Origin: Mesorhizobium sp. M4B.F.Ca.ET.203.01.1.1
Lineage (GTDB): Bacteria > Pseudomonadota > Alphaproteobacteria > Rhizobiales > Rhizobiaceae
Direction of reading: 5' to 3'
Assembly (NCBI RefSeq): GCF_004791025.1
Contig: NZ_SRUO01000023.1
Coordinates: 1 to 64,000 of the forward strand
DNA: 64,000 nt
Shown: piece after piece, positions 35,732 through 44,888 of the stretch
Numbering within the stretch: the stretch's first letter is position 1
Layout: every line of letters begins with the position of its first letter
Program-made: the position numbers and the translations under genes
The notes under the pieces: model-generated
What the model was told of the DNA's origin: nothing
Database searches by the model: none
What the model saw: only the letters and a program-made list of their open reading frames with translations

Positions 35732-35747
35732 TGCAAGACCGCCCCCG
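35732..35747 (-). promoter_or_regulatory. Weak sigma-54-like site upstream of prxS-rpoN
   Basis: The minus strand reads CGGGGGCGGTCTTGCA: GG-N10-GC spacing and perfect TTGCA, but the -24 block lacks CAC. No NifA site was seen upstream. It would give an approximately 110-nt leader. Confidence 0.35.
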
Positions 35748-36380
35748 AGCAGGGACGTTTAACGGCGACGAGCTTCCAGTTTTCCGCGGGGACGGGGAAT
35801 GTTTGCTCGCGTGCTTTATCGAGCTTTGAGAGGTAGGCATGGTCTCCAACCGTGGTTTTGACTGCGTTCTAGCGACCGAGTCGCAAGCGCCATGCCAATT
35901 GACCCCATGCCTTGGGTTCACTTCGGTTTTTGCAGCAACTTTCGTGTTGTGCAGTAATGCCGGTCGATATTATTGCTCAAGCAGCACTGGAAATTGGGTG
36001 GGACTCCGTTCGGCAAACCCGGCCTTTGTCCGAAGCCGGACACGAATGTCGGAAATTAGCCAAACGCCAGGACCTGGGGCGGGTTAAGAAACGTTGCCGT
36101 GGGCACCGTTCTTCAGCACAATTGCGCCACGCGAGCATGGCTCCCAGCGTCAATGCCGTGCAGCAGCGAGACGAAAGTCACTGCAGAATATCAACCTCTG
36201 CGAAGTCGTTGAGACGATGGGACAGGATAGCCAAGGAGGTGCGCCGTCTTGCATGCCCCGCCAGCGAGGCGAACCCTCTTGGCTACGCGCGCCACCAGAG
36301 ACGCTCCATATCGTCAGGCCCGCGTCTCATGCTCAGATGAGCCGGTATTTGGCTCTCTCATCAGCGAACCGAGAGAGCCC
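35748..36380. other. Gap with no recognised gene
   Basis: Open frames on both strands show no family resemblance. The segment separates the prxS-rpoN unit from an IS21 scrap and may be IS-associated debris. Confidence 0.35.
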
Positions 36381-36640
36381 ATGCCAAGACGGAAGCAAGC
36401 AAGACGAACGAGCGTCAAAGATACCCGGACGATCCTGCGCCTGACCCGTAAACAGGGCAGTCCGGTGGGCGAGGTGGCAGAGCAACTGAGGTTCGGCAAG
36501 ACCTCGGTTTCCACCTATTTCTGCGGGCGCTGGAGGCGGGCTGTCGTGCTGGCCCTGCATGCGGCTTTGACGACGATGCGATGTTGAAACACCGTCTGTT
36601 GCGCCGAATCGGCCGTCGGCCACACGTTGGGTCGTCATCA
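36381..36640 (+). mobile_element. IS21-family istA, 5' fragment
   Basis: The first 55 codons (ARRTSVKDTRTILRLTRKQG, then VGEVAEQLRFGKTSVSTY) match the N-terminal HTH of IS21-type IstA transposases. The frame breaks near 36520; traces such as DDDAMLKHRLLRRIGRRP continue in another frame. The catalytic core and istB are missing. From 36641 to the next gene only a small palindrome (TCCCACC-AA-GGTGGGA, 36687-36702) stands out. Confidence 0.65.
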
Positions 36641-36794
36641 GGTTCTCGACAGCTTCCCGGTGTCAAATCCAAACCGTGGTCGGCGATCCCACCAAGGTGG
36701 GAAGGCAGCGCTGACATAGCCGAACGTCGATCAAGTCACGATCAACGATTGCCTCATGTCACATGCCCTGCGGGACTGAAAAACGGAGAAGAAC

Positions 36795-37991
36795 ATGTGC
36801 GATGCAAAACTGAAGACCGTGCTTTCGCTCTTCTCGCCGGTGGCCAGCAAATTAGATGCTCTCTCGTCCAACGGACCAGCGACGGATGCAAATTACGTTA
36901 AGCTAAATACGAACGAGAACCCGTTTCCGTTGCCGAAGAGCGTAATGCAAAGTGCAATTGCTGCGATCGAACACCATTATCTTTATCCGGAAGACGACAA
37001 TCTCAGCTTAAGGGCAGCTGCCTCCGACGCTTACGGATTTTCCAAAGATCAGGTGATTGCCGGCAACGGTTCGTCGGAACTGCTCGGACTCATCTACAGA
37101 GCTTTCCTCGCCCCAGGAGATACAGTGGCGATGCTGTCGCCCGGATTTTCGTTCAACCGTAAACTTGCCATGTTACAGGGTGCCGAGTTTCTCGAAATCG
37201 CATCGAGCGAAGCTCATCCCCTGCCGATAGAAAAACTTCTGTCCGGCCCCGCAAAAGACGCGAAGTTCATTCTGTTGGCTAATCCGAACAATCCGACCGG
37301 AACATTCGTGCCGGTGGCCGAAATCGAACGCCTTGTGGAGCAAGCAGATCGCTTGATCGTCTTGGATGAGGCCTACGTTGACTTCGCACCCGACCATGCC
37401 CTGCGCCTCGTCAATAGACATCCGAATCTTTTGATCTTGAGGACTTTTTCAAAGAGCTATGCTGCCGCTGGCGTGCGAGTCGGCTTCGGTTTCGGTCACC
37501 CAGAAATCATTGGCAGGCTGCGCAACATCCAGAATGTCTTCAACATGAACGTGATCGGGCAGGCGGTCGGGAAAAGCATTCTTGCGCATCGCCACGCCTA
37601 CGAAGAGAACCACAGGCACATCAAGCATGAACGACAGCGAGTGACCCTGGCGCTGTTGCAACTTGGCTTTTCCGTAACACCCTCCCACGCAAACTTTTTG
37701 CTGGCCCGTGTGCCGGCGGGACAGGAGGGCTCATGCTGGCAAGCCGCGTTGAAAGAGCAGAAGATCCTCATCGCCAGCTTTCCTGACATAGATTTGAAGA
37801 ACTGCATTCGCGTCAGCATTGGTAGCACAGAGCAGATGGACAAATTCCTTGCTGCCGCCAAACACGTCTGTATGAACTTTAAGAGGAATCGCGGTGTGCG
37901 CAAGCATGAAGTCAATTCACATTGCATTGGAAATGTATTAAGTAATAAGTGTCGATGTGTTATAAGTTATGATGTTTCCAATAGTGGATAA
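36795..37991 (+). CDS. HisC-like PLP-dependent aminotransferase
   Basis: At most 398 residues, fold type I aminotransferase close to histidinol-phosphate aminotransferase: KLNTNENPFPLP near residue 35, AGNGSSELLGLIYRAF near 90, ANPNNPTGTFVP near 160, PLP lysine in LRTFSKSYAAAGVRVGFGFG near 220. GGAGAAG precedes the ATG. The last 45 residues come from an AT-rich stretch and exceed the normal family end, so the original stop may be lost. A flavin monooxygenase gene follows 28 bp later. Outside a his operon and in an island, a role in a specialised amino-acid or amine product is more likely than histidine synthesis. Confidence 0.85.
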   Translation: MCDAKLKTVLSLFSPVASKLDALSSNGPATDANYVKLNTNENPFPLPKSVMQSAIAAIEHHYLYPEDDNLSLRAAASDAYGFSKDQVIAGNGSSELLGLIYRAFLAPGDTVAMLSPGFSFNRKLAMLQGAEFLEIASSEAHPLPIEKLLSGPAKDAKFILLANPNNPTGTFVPVAEIERLVEQADRLIVLDEAYVDFAPDHALRLVNRHPNLLILRTFSKSYAAAGVRVGFGFGHPEIIGRLRNIQNVFNMNVIGQAVGKSILAHRHAYEENHRHIKHERQRVTLALLQLGFSVTPSHANFLLARVPAGQEGSCWQAALKEQKILIASFPDIDLKNCIRVSIGSTEQMDKFLAAAKHVCMNFKRNRGVRKHEVNSHCIGNVLSNKCRCVISYDVSNSG

Positions 37992-38018
37992 ATCATAGGT
38001 AATTTGGAGAATAATTAA

Positions 38019-39053
38019 TTGACGAAAATTTTCGCTTCGGGCCTAACCTTCGGCATCTTCGATCATCTGGACGAAAACGGCGATGACATCGCCCAACAAT
38101 ATGCAGATCGGCTGAGCCTAGCAGAAGCGTGCGATGGCTATGGCTTTTATGCGTATCATCTCGCAGAGCACCACTGTACGCCACATGGCAGAGGTCCATC
38201 ACCGAATTTGTTCTTAGCGAGCGTCGCCCAGCGAACCCGCAGTCTTCGTGTTGGTCCCATGGTAATGCTACTTGCGCTCTATCATCCGCTGCGTGCCTTC
38301 GAGGAGATCTGCATGCTTGATCAGTTGAGCGGCGGCAGGCTTGAACTCGGCATAGGGCGCGGCTCTGCTCCGACTGAATTGGGATACTTCGGGGTTGCTG
38401 TAGAAGCAGCACCAGAACAGTACACGGAGGCCAGCGAGATTCTCATCAATGCGATGAAAGGCGGGACGCTTTCTTATGAGGGCCGCCACTTTGAGTTGAA
38501 AGACGTTCCGCTGACGTTGAGACCTCACCAATATCCCCAGCCGCCGACATGGATCGCCACCAATCGACCCGAGCCGGCTAGCTGGGCCGCCGCGAATGGG
38601 GCAAACATCGCCTGCGTCGGACCTTCCACTTCTGTTCGCAGCGTTACCGACGCGTTCCGCGCCGCCCGAATTCACGATGCTGACATTGGCCACCAAGCGC
38701 CATTTCTTGGATTGCTCCGAATGGTGGTGATAGGGCGTTCTGAAACAGATGCGTATTTGCTCGCAGCACCTGCCTATGAACGATGGCTCAAGAGCTTCAA
38801 ATTTCTATACGAACTAAATGCCATTCCCACTCCACCAAACTTGCCTTTGAACTTCGATGCAGCAATTGAAAGTGAATTGTGCGTCGTGGGAACGGCAGCT
38901 TCTGTCCGAAAAGCTCTCCTTGATCAGCTGGAAGAGGCAGGTGCTAATTATCTTCTGTGTCAACTGGCATTTGGGGATTTGCCGCTGGATGCCTCGCTAT
39001 ACACCGCATCGACCATTCGATCCGAAATCATGGCTCGAGTTGCCGCATCGTGA
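38019..39053 (+). CDS. Second luciferase-like (LLM) flavin monooxygenase
   Basis: The 344-residue protein has FGIFDHLDENGDDIAQQYADRL, then GFYAYHLAEHHCTPHGRGPSPN, VGPMVMLLALYHPLRAFEEI and LELGIGRGSAPTELGYFG. It differs clearly from the 31912 LLM protein. The start is TTG 38019, after GGAGA; no nearer ATG fits homology. The pair with the aminotransferase sits in AT-richer DNA than its neighbours, suggesting separate acquisition. Substrate unknown. Confidence 0.88.
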   Translation: MTKIFASGLTFGIFDHLDENGDDIAQQYADRLSLAEACDGYGFYAYHLAEHHCTPHGRGPSPNLFLASVAQRTRSLRVGPMVMLLALYHPLRAFEEICMLDQLSGGRLELGIGRGSAPTELGYFGVAVEAAPEQYTEASEILINAMKGGTLSYEGRHFELKDVPLTLRPHQYPQPPTWIATNRPEPASWAAANGANIACVGPSTSVRSVTDAFRAARIHDADIGHQAPFLGLLRMVVIGRSETDAYLLAAPAYERWLKSFKFLYELNAIPTPPNLPLNFDAAIESELCVVGTAASVRKALLDQLEEAGANYLLCQLAFGDLPLDASLYTASTIRSEIMARVAAS

Positions 39054-39154
39054 ATCCGTTGTGTGATTGGAGGAGCAGCGGCAGCGCTGCTGCTCATTCC
39101 GAAACGGTTGTGGGGGCCGGACTCTTGTGTCAGGCGTAAACACTAGGCCGGTGC

Positions 39155-39948
39155 TTGGTCGCCGACCGCGATACTGCAGCCCTCGCCCATTTCAGTCCCG
39201 ATGACATTCCTGCCGCGACGGTTGCAGTGCCGCACTCCGCAAATTCCCCATACAGAAACAGACTTCTTGGCCTGCTCGACCAGCAGGATGGGTCCCTGCT
39301 CTCGCCGGATCTGGAGCACGTCGAACTGGCACTGAGCGATCGCCTTGAACAGCAAGGCAGGCCGATCAACTTCGTGTACTTCATAGAGGAGGGCTTCGGC
39401 TCTATCATCGCCAAAATGGCGCCCGGCCGGGATGCCGAAGCCGGCATTCTGGGCCACAAAGGCATGACAGGAACGGTTGTCGTCCTCGGCGACAATCTGG
39501 CGCCGCATGATTGCGTCGTCCAGCTCGCCGGAGAGGCGATGCGCATTCCGATAGCCCCCTTTCATGAGGCACTCGAGCAAAGTCCCACCCTGCGGCTGTT
39601 TCTTCTGCGCTTCGTGCAATGCCTGATGGTGCAGACCAGCTACACCGCTCTCACGCGAACGCCCGCCAGGGGCTCGAAAGCCGTCTCGTCCGATGGCTGC
39701 TGTTGTGTGAGGATCGCGCTGGCCCCGAGCTGAAACTCACGCGCGAATTCCTGTCGATCATGCTCGGCGTGAGGCGGCCGGGCGTAACCGTCGCCATCGA
39801 GGTCCTGGAAGGCAATGGCTTGATCCGCGCCACGTGCGGCAAGATCGTCATCCGTGATTGGGAAGGACTGATCAAACTGGCCGATGGCAGCTATGGCCCA
39901 CCGGAAGCCGAGTACGAAAGGCTTATCGGTAGCAGTCCACTCCGCTGA
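39155..39948 (+). pseudogene. Crp/Fnr-family regulator with a frameshift before the HTH
   Basis: The cyclic-nucleotide-binding-type domain is intact (NRLLGLLDQQDGSLLSPDLEHVEL, then INFVYFIEEGFGSIIAKM). Near 39650 the frame shifts; in the new frame ARQGLESRLVRWLLLCEDRAG and the HTH (LKLTREFLSIMLGVRRPGVTVAI) continue to 39948. The family lacks Fnr-type cysteines. As read, the sensor is separated from its DNA-binding domain. Confidence 0.75.
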
Positions 39949-39992
39949 AGGCTGTAGGGACCCTCGACAGCAGTGAGCCCATAGGAGATCAC

Positions 39993-40328
39993 ATGGCCGC
40001 CCTTTCCCTTAATTATTTTGACGTACGCAACAATGATCGGCTCTTTTCCGACACTGAAGGGACATGGTTAGCCGGCGGCATGGATTCCGTCAGGCTCGAG
40101 GCTTTCGCCGCGCTGACAGACTATGCGCGGGAAGTCACCCCCACCGTCATTTGCCGCCGCCTTACCGTTGAAGCCCGCGACGAAGACAGCAAGCCGCTCT
40201 TGGAAGCTGTTATGGACGTGGTCATCGGGGTCGTTTGTCTCAGACGACCCCGAACAGCCAAAGCGCTAAAAAAACGCCGAGCGCCAGCTCGGATGCCTTC
40301 CGGTGAACCGATCTGCGGGGCCGACTAG
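39993..40328 (+). CDS. DUF6894-like small protein
   Basis: The 111-residue product begins MAALSLNYFDVRNNDRLFSDTEGTWL, resembling short rhizobial proteins of the DUF6894 type (YFFDVRDGDRLIRDEEG pattern), and continues with RLTVEARDEDSKPLLEAVMDVV. The last 35 residues are basic and poorly conserved. Function unknown. Confidence 0.6.
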   Translation: MAALSLNYFDVRNNDRLFSDTEGTWLAGGMDSVRLEAFAALTDYAREVTPTVICRRLTVEARDEDSKPLLEAVMDVVIGVVCLRRPRTAKALKKRRAPARMPSGEPICGAD

Positions 40329-40610
40329 TCCTCTCGAACATCGGTCAGAGTGGCATGGCGCAGCCCGCCCTCGCCTTTCAGGAAGCTGATGTGGCCGACC
40401 AGGCCGGGCTTGATCCACTGCGCGTTCGGCTTCTTGATCGGAATTCCTTTGCGCGCCCGGCCGGGCATCCGGCGACGCGCTCGTAGAGCCGTTCCTTCAT
40501 GGCGCGGTTCAGACCGATCACCGCGGCCCCGACATATTTTCGTGAGCCGTCGGCCTTGGCCATGAGAGCCATCGGCGCGGCGAGTAACCCTGAGGGTCTC
40601 GAGCTGCATC
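40325..40610 (-). pseudogene. Fragment of an ATP-dependent DNA ligase (LigD-type C-terminus)
   Basis: Two minus-strand frames together give ALMAKADGSRKYVGAAVIGL and, closer to the end, WIKPGLVGHISFLKGEGGLRHATLTDVRED, which matches the OB-fold C-terminus of bacterial non-homologous end-joining ligases. A frameshift separates them and the nucleotidyltransferase part is missing. Confidence 0.6.
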
Positions 40611-40835
40611 AGCATGGAGAGCCTGCCTATAACGGACCCCGTGCCGTCGTCGCGCTTTCCGAAGAAGTCGTCCGCCCACGGCAACCAGAGCGTCCTATCG
40701 AGGACAAAGCATGTTTGCCTGCGGCATTCTGAATCACATCCGAGACGAGGGTTGCCAGCTAATGGGTGGGCAGGCAGGGTGGCGCGCCAACGGCACACGG
40801 CCGCACGATGTAATGCAAATAGTACGAGGAAACCG

Positions 40836-41609
40836 ATGCCCCCCATCACCCGTCGTCATGCCCTCTGCGCGCTCGCAGCCCTTTTTGGTGGAAAACACGC
40901 CCATGCTCAAACTTCTGTACAAGGCGGGCTCGATATCGTCCGCGGCAAGCGGACCACGTCTAAAGAGCATCCTTGGTACGTCGAACTCAATATTGTCACA
41001 GAGGATAAAATTGTCAGAGAGGATAAATCTTATCTATGCGGTGGAGTGGTGATCGGAGACCAATGGATCCTCACAGCGGCACACTGTTTAGCGGGTGCAA
41101 CCAAGGTCGAGGCCTTTGTGAAGAATGGCGTTTCGTTAGATGTAACGGACTTTATTGTTCACGAAGAATATGTCGCGAAGACATTCAAACATGATCTGGC
41201 GCTCGTGCGGGTGCGCAGTACGCTACCCGCAGTGGCCATTCCCCTTGCTACCCCCCGGATGGACATTCCTAATGGCGAGCTCCTTACCGTGACGGGTAAG
41301 GGAGTTACACGACATGGTGGAGAGGAATCAGAAGAGCTCCGAGAGGGCAAGGTCCCATACGTCGACAACAAAACGTGCAGCCGCAAATATGGGGAGGAGA
41401 TCTTTCCTGGGATGATGTGCGCCGGAACCGAAAGCGGCGGGACCGATCCTTGCCAAGGGGACAGTGGAGGTCCTCTGACCAAAGCCCATGGCAAAAACCC
41501 TATCTTGGTTGGAATTGTCTCGAGTGGGGCCGGTTGCGGAAGGACATACGGTGTGTATACGCGCGTGTCGTATTATCGCGAGTGGATCACGAAACATACC
41601 GGTGACTGA
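40836..41609 (+). CDS. Secreted trypsin-like (S1A) serine protease
   Basis: The 257-residue protein has a signal peptide with an RR motif (ITRRHALCALAALFGGKHAHA). The mature part is a chymotrypsin fold: His in ILTAAHCLAG, Asp in FKHDLALVRV, Ser in PCQGDSGGPL, with Cys pairs around His and Ser and Asp in GTDPCQGDSGG suggesting trypsin-like Arg/Lys cleavage. ATG 40836 follows GAGGA. Animal-type trypsins are uncommon in rhizobia. Confidence 0.9.
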   Translation: MPPITRRHALCALAALFGGKHAHAQTSVQGGLDIVRGKRTTSKEHPWYVELNIVTEDKIVREDKSYLCGGVVIGDQWILTAAHCLAGATKVEAFVKNGVSLDVTDFIVHEEYVAKTFKHDLALVRVRSTLPAVAIPLATPRMDIPNGELLTVTGKGVTRHGGEESEELREGKVPYVDNKTCSRKYGEEIFPGMMCAGTESGGTDPCQGDSGGPLTKAHGKNPILVGIVSSGAGCGRTYGVYTRVSYYREWITKHTGD

Positions 41610-41937
41610 GGGGGCGAGTCGGGATGCGTGCAGGGTGGAAAGTTCACGTTGCCGCGTATCCGAACGCGCAGAATGTCCAGACTAATCGGAGTTCATCTAA
41701 CAGGTATCCTGACCATGTCCCATGAAGGCTGTGCAGGCTAGGAAGCCCCGAGGCACCCGCGCCTGGCTCATCAGCGGAGCTGGGGGCTCTGATTAGACCC
41801 GCCGGAGATCAGGGCGGCGGGCTCTATCCAGCGGCACTGTATGACGCCAAGTCCAAACGCAAATTTGATGACGACGTGCGCGATAGCGGGCTTGGGGATT
41901 TTGTCGAGGCGGTCGAAGCCACCCCTCACGCCCTTGG

Positions 41938-42126
41938 CTAAGAAACCAAGCCTTCTTCAGCTTCCAAGAGACCGAGCACAGTGGTGCCAGAGTGGTCGGT
42001 CGAGGCATGCTGGCGAATGCGCGACAAAAGCAGCTTGTGGCCATAGAAGGCAGCGACACAAGCAAGACTGGTCGCCCCGCAATCGGTGATATCGCGCTGC
42101 TTAAACTTGCTGACCTTGCTTGACAT
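41938..42126 (-). pseudogene. N-terminal scrap of a C39-peptidase ABC exporter
   Basis: The first 60 codons (VSKFKQRDITDCGATSLACV then AAFYGHKLLLSRIRQHASTD) match the peptidase C39 domain of bacteriocin-type ABC transporters, including catalytic Cys in DCGATSLAC. It then stops; membrane and ATPase domains are absent. It lies downstream of an HlyD relic on the same strand, the normal order for such exporters. Nothing certain lies between it and the protease gene (41610-41937). Confidence 0.7.
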
Positions 42127-42229
42127 GGCGGCTCGCTGACTGTCTGGAAATTGAAGATTAGTCGCCCGCGTAGAGCGGATTGAGCTAATCGTCGACTTTA
42201 TCATAGAGGAGTTGCAGCAAAGTGCGGCC

Positions 42230-43040
42230 TGCAACGAGAAAGCGTGCCCAAACGGTAATGCCTTTCTTCAGGTGAGCGATGCCCCCGTTCTTAAGGACGA
42301 GTTGGTTGCGAGACAGCGCAAGGGGGACCTTGAAGAAGGGCTCCCGCCGTGGAGAATGGAGTCCTGCGCCACGTTGAGCACCTTGGCGTCAGTGACACCC
42401 CATTGATTGTAGTTTGTAGGCATCGATTTGGATATGCACCGACTGGCCCGGGTGCACAAAAGCGATGTCTTTGGGGGGAACGTAGATTTCCACCACCAGT
42501 TCGGTACCGGCGAAACCCAACCGACGTTTTGCCCGGCCTGTACGTAGCTGCCGGAAGTGAGGCCTGAGAATTGCTCAAGAGTACTGGGGCTCGAATATGA
42601 GTCAGATCCCGCTCGTTCTCGAGCTCATGCAAAGTGGCCGTGAGCTCCTTGAGGCGCAGGTTGATGTCGAAGAGTTGCTGGTTTCATTCGGCGATTTTTC
42701 GCCGGGCCAGGATCTCGCCCTGGAGCTCAATGTTGTGGAGGGCGAAAGTCTTTTCTTCAACAGTTTTCGCGGGCGCTGCAGAAGCCGAAAGCAGTCGCTT
42801 GGCACGGTCGAGTTCCGCTGCGGCATTGGTGCGGGCGTATTCGTTTTCCCGCAACAAGTTGAGGAAATGCGCGCGGTCAGCTTTGGCGGATTCGGTCGAG
42901 AGGCGGATCGGGTCCTTGGCCTGCGTGCCGGAGGAGATCAGGTTTTCGAGATCACCGGCAAGATCGCTCCTTGCGACCCATGCTCGCTCCAATCGGGCTG
43001 TGCGGAAATTCTCCCGGTTCACAAAATTGAGTCGCTGGAG
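42230..43040 (-). pseudogene. Decayed HlyD-family membrane-fusion protein
   Basis: Minus-strand pieces in three frames rebuild an adaptor of peptide exporters: a coiled-coil part (NRENFRTARLERAWVARSDL...AKTVEEKTFALHNIELQGEI), a second helix with LHELENERDLTHIRAPV, and a beta part (IAFVHPGQ-like, then NYNQWGVTDAKVLNVAQDSI). Several frameshifts are present. With the C39 scrap it formed a type I secretion unit. Confidence 0.7.
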
Positions 43041-43099
43041 TAGTGGGGGCGCAGAGAAATCTCCGGTCGCAGCCTTACCCGGTCAAAACAAGGATACCA

Positions 43100-43801
43100 A
43101 TGATGAAGACTCTCGCCGTCTGCTCTGGCGGATTGGACTCCGTTTCCCTTGCTCACATGGTGGCAGCGGAGCACGAACTCACCGGCCTTCTATCTTTCGA
43201 CTATGGCCAACGGCACAGGAAGGAATTGGGCTTCGCCGCTCTTTGCGCGCAGCGACTGAAGGTCCCGCACCAGATCATCGACATCGGCGAAATCGGCCGT
43301 GGCCTTTCCGGCTCAGCGCTGACCGACAGTGTCGACGTGCCGGACGGCCACTACGCCGAAGACACGATGAAGATTACGGTGGTGCCGAACCGCAATGCCA
43401 TCATGTTGGCAATCGCCTTCGGTCTCGCCGCCGCCCACAACGCCGAAGCGGTGGCGGCGGCCATGCATGGTGGGGACCACTTCATCTATCCCGATTGCCG
43501 TCCGGCCTTCATTGAAGCTTTCCAGACAATGCAAGACCGCGCGCTCGACGGCTATGCGCAGATACGCCTCTATGCACCGTATGTGAATCTCGGAAAAGCT
43601 GACATTGTTGCGGATGGCGCAAGATACGGCACCCCGTTTGCCGAGACCTGGTCCTGTTACAAGGGCGGCGTGCGTCACTGCGGACGATGCGGGACCTGCG
43701 TCGAGCGGCGCGAAGCGTTCCATCTCGCCGGGCACGCTGATCCCACCGACTACGAGGACGCCGATTTCTGGCTCGAGGCGCTGCGCAGGAGGCGCGCGTA
43801 A
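43100..43801 (+). CDS. queC: QueC, 7-cyano-7-deazaguanine synthase
   Basis: The 233-residue ATP-dependent enzyme converts 7-carboxy-7-deazaguanine to preQ0. PP-loop motif VCSGGLDSVSL at residues 8-18; zinc cysteines in CYKGGVRHCGRCGTCVER near 190. The start at 43100 follows AAGGATA; the frame stays open upstream to 43043 without homology. Its stop overlaps queD by one base. Confidence 0.95.
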   Translation: MMKTLAVCSGGLDSVSLAHMVAAEHELTGLLSFDYGQRHRKELGFAALCAQRLKVPHQIIDIGEIGRGLSGSALTDSVDVPDGHYAEDTMKITVVPNRNAIMLAIAFGLAAAHNAEAVAAAMHGGDHFIYPDCRPAFIEAFQTMQDRALDGYAQIRLYAPYVNLGKADIVADGARYGTPFAETWSCYKGGVRHCGRCGTCVERREAFHLAGHADPTDYEDADFWLEALRRRRA

Positions 43802-44157
43802 TGTTCCACATCAGCAAGGAATTCCACTTCTCGGCCTCGCATCAGCTCACCTCCTTGCCTCCCAACCATCAATGTGCGCGCCTGCACGGGCATAACTATG
43901 TCGTCGTAGTGGAGCTGTCGGCCAAGGAACTGGACGCCCACGGCTTCGTGCGCGACTATCACGATCTGGCGCCGCTCAAACGCTACATTGACGAGAGCTT
44001 CGACCATCGGCACCTCAACGACGTGCTGGGACATGAGAAGGTCACGGCGGAATGCCTGGCCAGACATTTCTATGAATGGTGCAAGGCACGTCTGCCGCAG
44101 ACCGCGGCCGTGCGCGTTAGCGAAACACCGAAAACTTGGGCGGAATACCGTCCGTGA
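43801..44157 (+). CDS. queD: QueD, 6-carboxy-tetrahydropterin synthase
   Basis: The 118-residue T-fold enzyme acts upstream of QueE in 7-deazaguanine synthesis. Zinc-binding His residues are in FSASHQL and CARLHGHNY; a catalytic pair lies in SFDHRHLNDV; RVSETPKTWAEYRP ends the protein. ATG overlaps the queC stop (TAATG), so translation is coupled. Confidence 0.95.
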   Translation: MFHISKEFHFSASHQLTSLPPNHQCARLHGHNYVVVVELSAKELDAHGFVRDYHDLAPLKRYIDESFDHRHLNDVLGHEKVTAECLARHFYEWCKARLPQTAAVRVSETPKTWAEYRP

Positions 44158-44888
44158 CCGACATGCATCCCGTAATCCGTGTGAGCGAGATATTCGGGCC
44201 GACGATCCAGGGCGAGGGCGTGCTCATCGGCTTGCCGACGGTGTTCATCAGAACCGGCGGATGTGATTATCGCTGTTCATGGTGCGACAGCCTTCACGCG
44301 GTGGACAATCAGTATCGCCATGAATGGCTACCGATGCCGATCGATGCCGTGTGGCAAACCGTCCATGCGCTTTCCGGCGGCAGGCCGGTTATGGTCTCCT
44401 TGTCAGGCGGCAACCCGGCCATTCAGCCGTTCGGTCCCCTCATAGAACGAGGCCATCGCGAGGGCTATCGTTTTGCACTGGAAACGCAGGGTTCCGTGGT
44501 GAGGGAGTGGTTTGCGGATCTTGACGTGCTGACCCTTAGCCCAAAGCCGCCGTCCAGCGAAATGACGACCCGTTGGGCTGCGTTTGAGGCGTGCCTCGAA
44601 GCGGCGCAAGAGAAGCCGCAAATCGTGCTCAAGCTCGTCGTTTTCGACGAGAGTGACTATGCCTACGCCAAAGAAGTCGCGGCGCGATATCCGCACCTTC
44701 CGATCTATCTGCAACCCGGCAATCACACGCCGCCGCGCCCCGGCAGTGAAGACGCCTCTGTCGACTTGGACGGAATAATGATGCGAATGGAATGGCTTGT
44801 CGAAAGGGTGACCAGCGACAGGTGGTTCGAAGCCCGCGTGTTGCCGCAGCTGCACGTTCTGCTTTGGGGTAACAAGAGGGCGGTCTAG
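44154..44888 (+). CDS. queE: QueE, 7-carboxy-7-deazaguanine synthase (radical SAM)
   Basis: The 244-residue enzyme has EIFGPTIQGEGVLIGLPTVFIR, then the radical-SAM cluster motif C-X3-C-X2-C in GCDYRCSWCDS near residue 37. GTG 44154 overlaps the queD stop as GTGA; ATG 44163 is an alternative. It completes queCDE. No queF, tgt or folE lies nearby, so preQ0 for tRNA queuosine would use genes elsewhere; a DNA-modification or secondary-metabolite use is possible. Confidence 0.94.
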   Translation: MTDMHPVIRVSEIFGPTIQGEGVLIGLPTVFIRTGGCDYRCSWCDSLHAVDNQYRHEWLPMPIDAVWQTVHALSGGRPVMVSLSGGNPAIQPFGPLIERGHREGYRFALETQGSVVREWFADLDVLTLSPKPPSSEMTTRWAAFEACLEAAQEKPQIVLKLVVFDESDYAYAKEVAARYPHLPIYLQPGNHTPPRPGSEDASVDLDGIMMRMEWLVERVTSDRWFEARVLPQLHVLLWGNKRAV

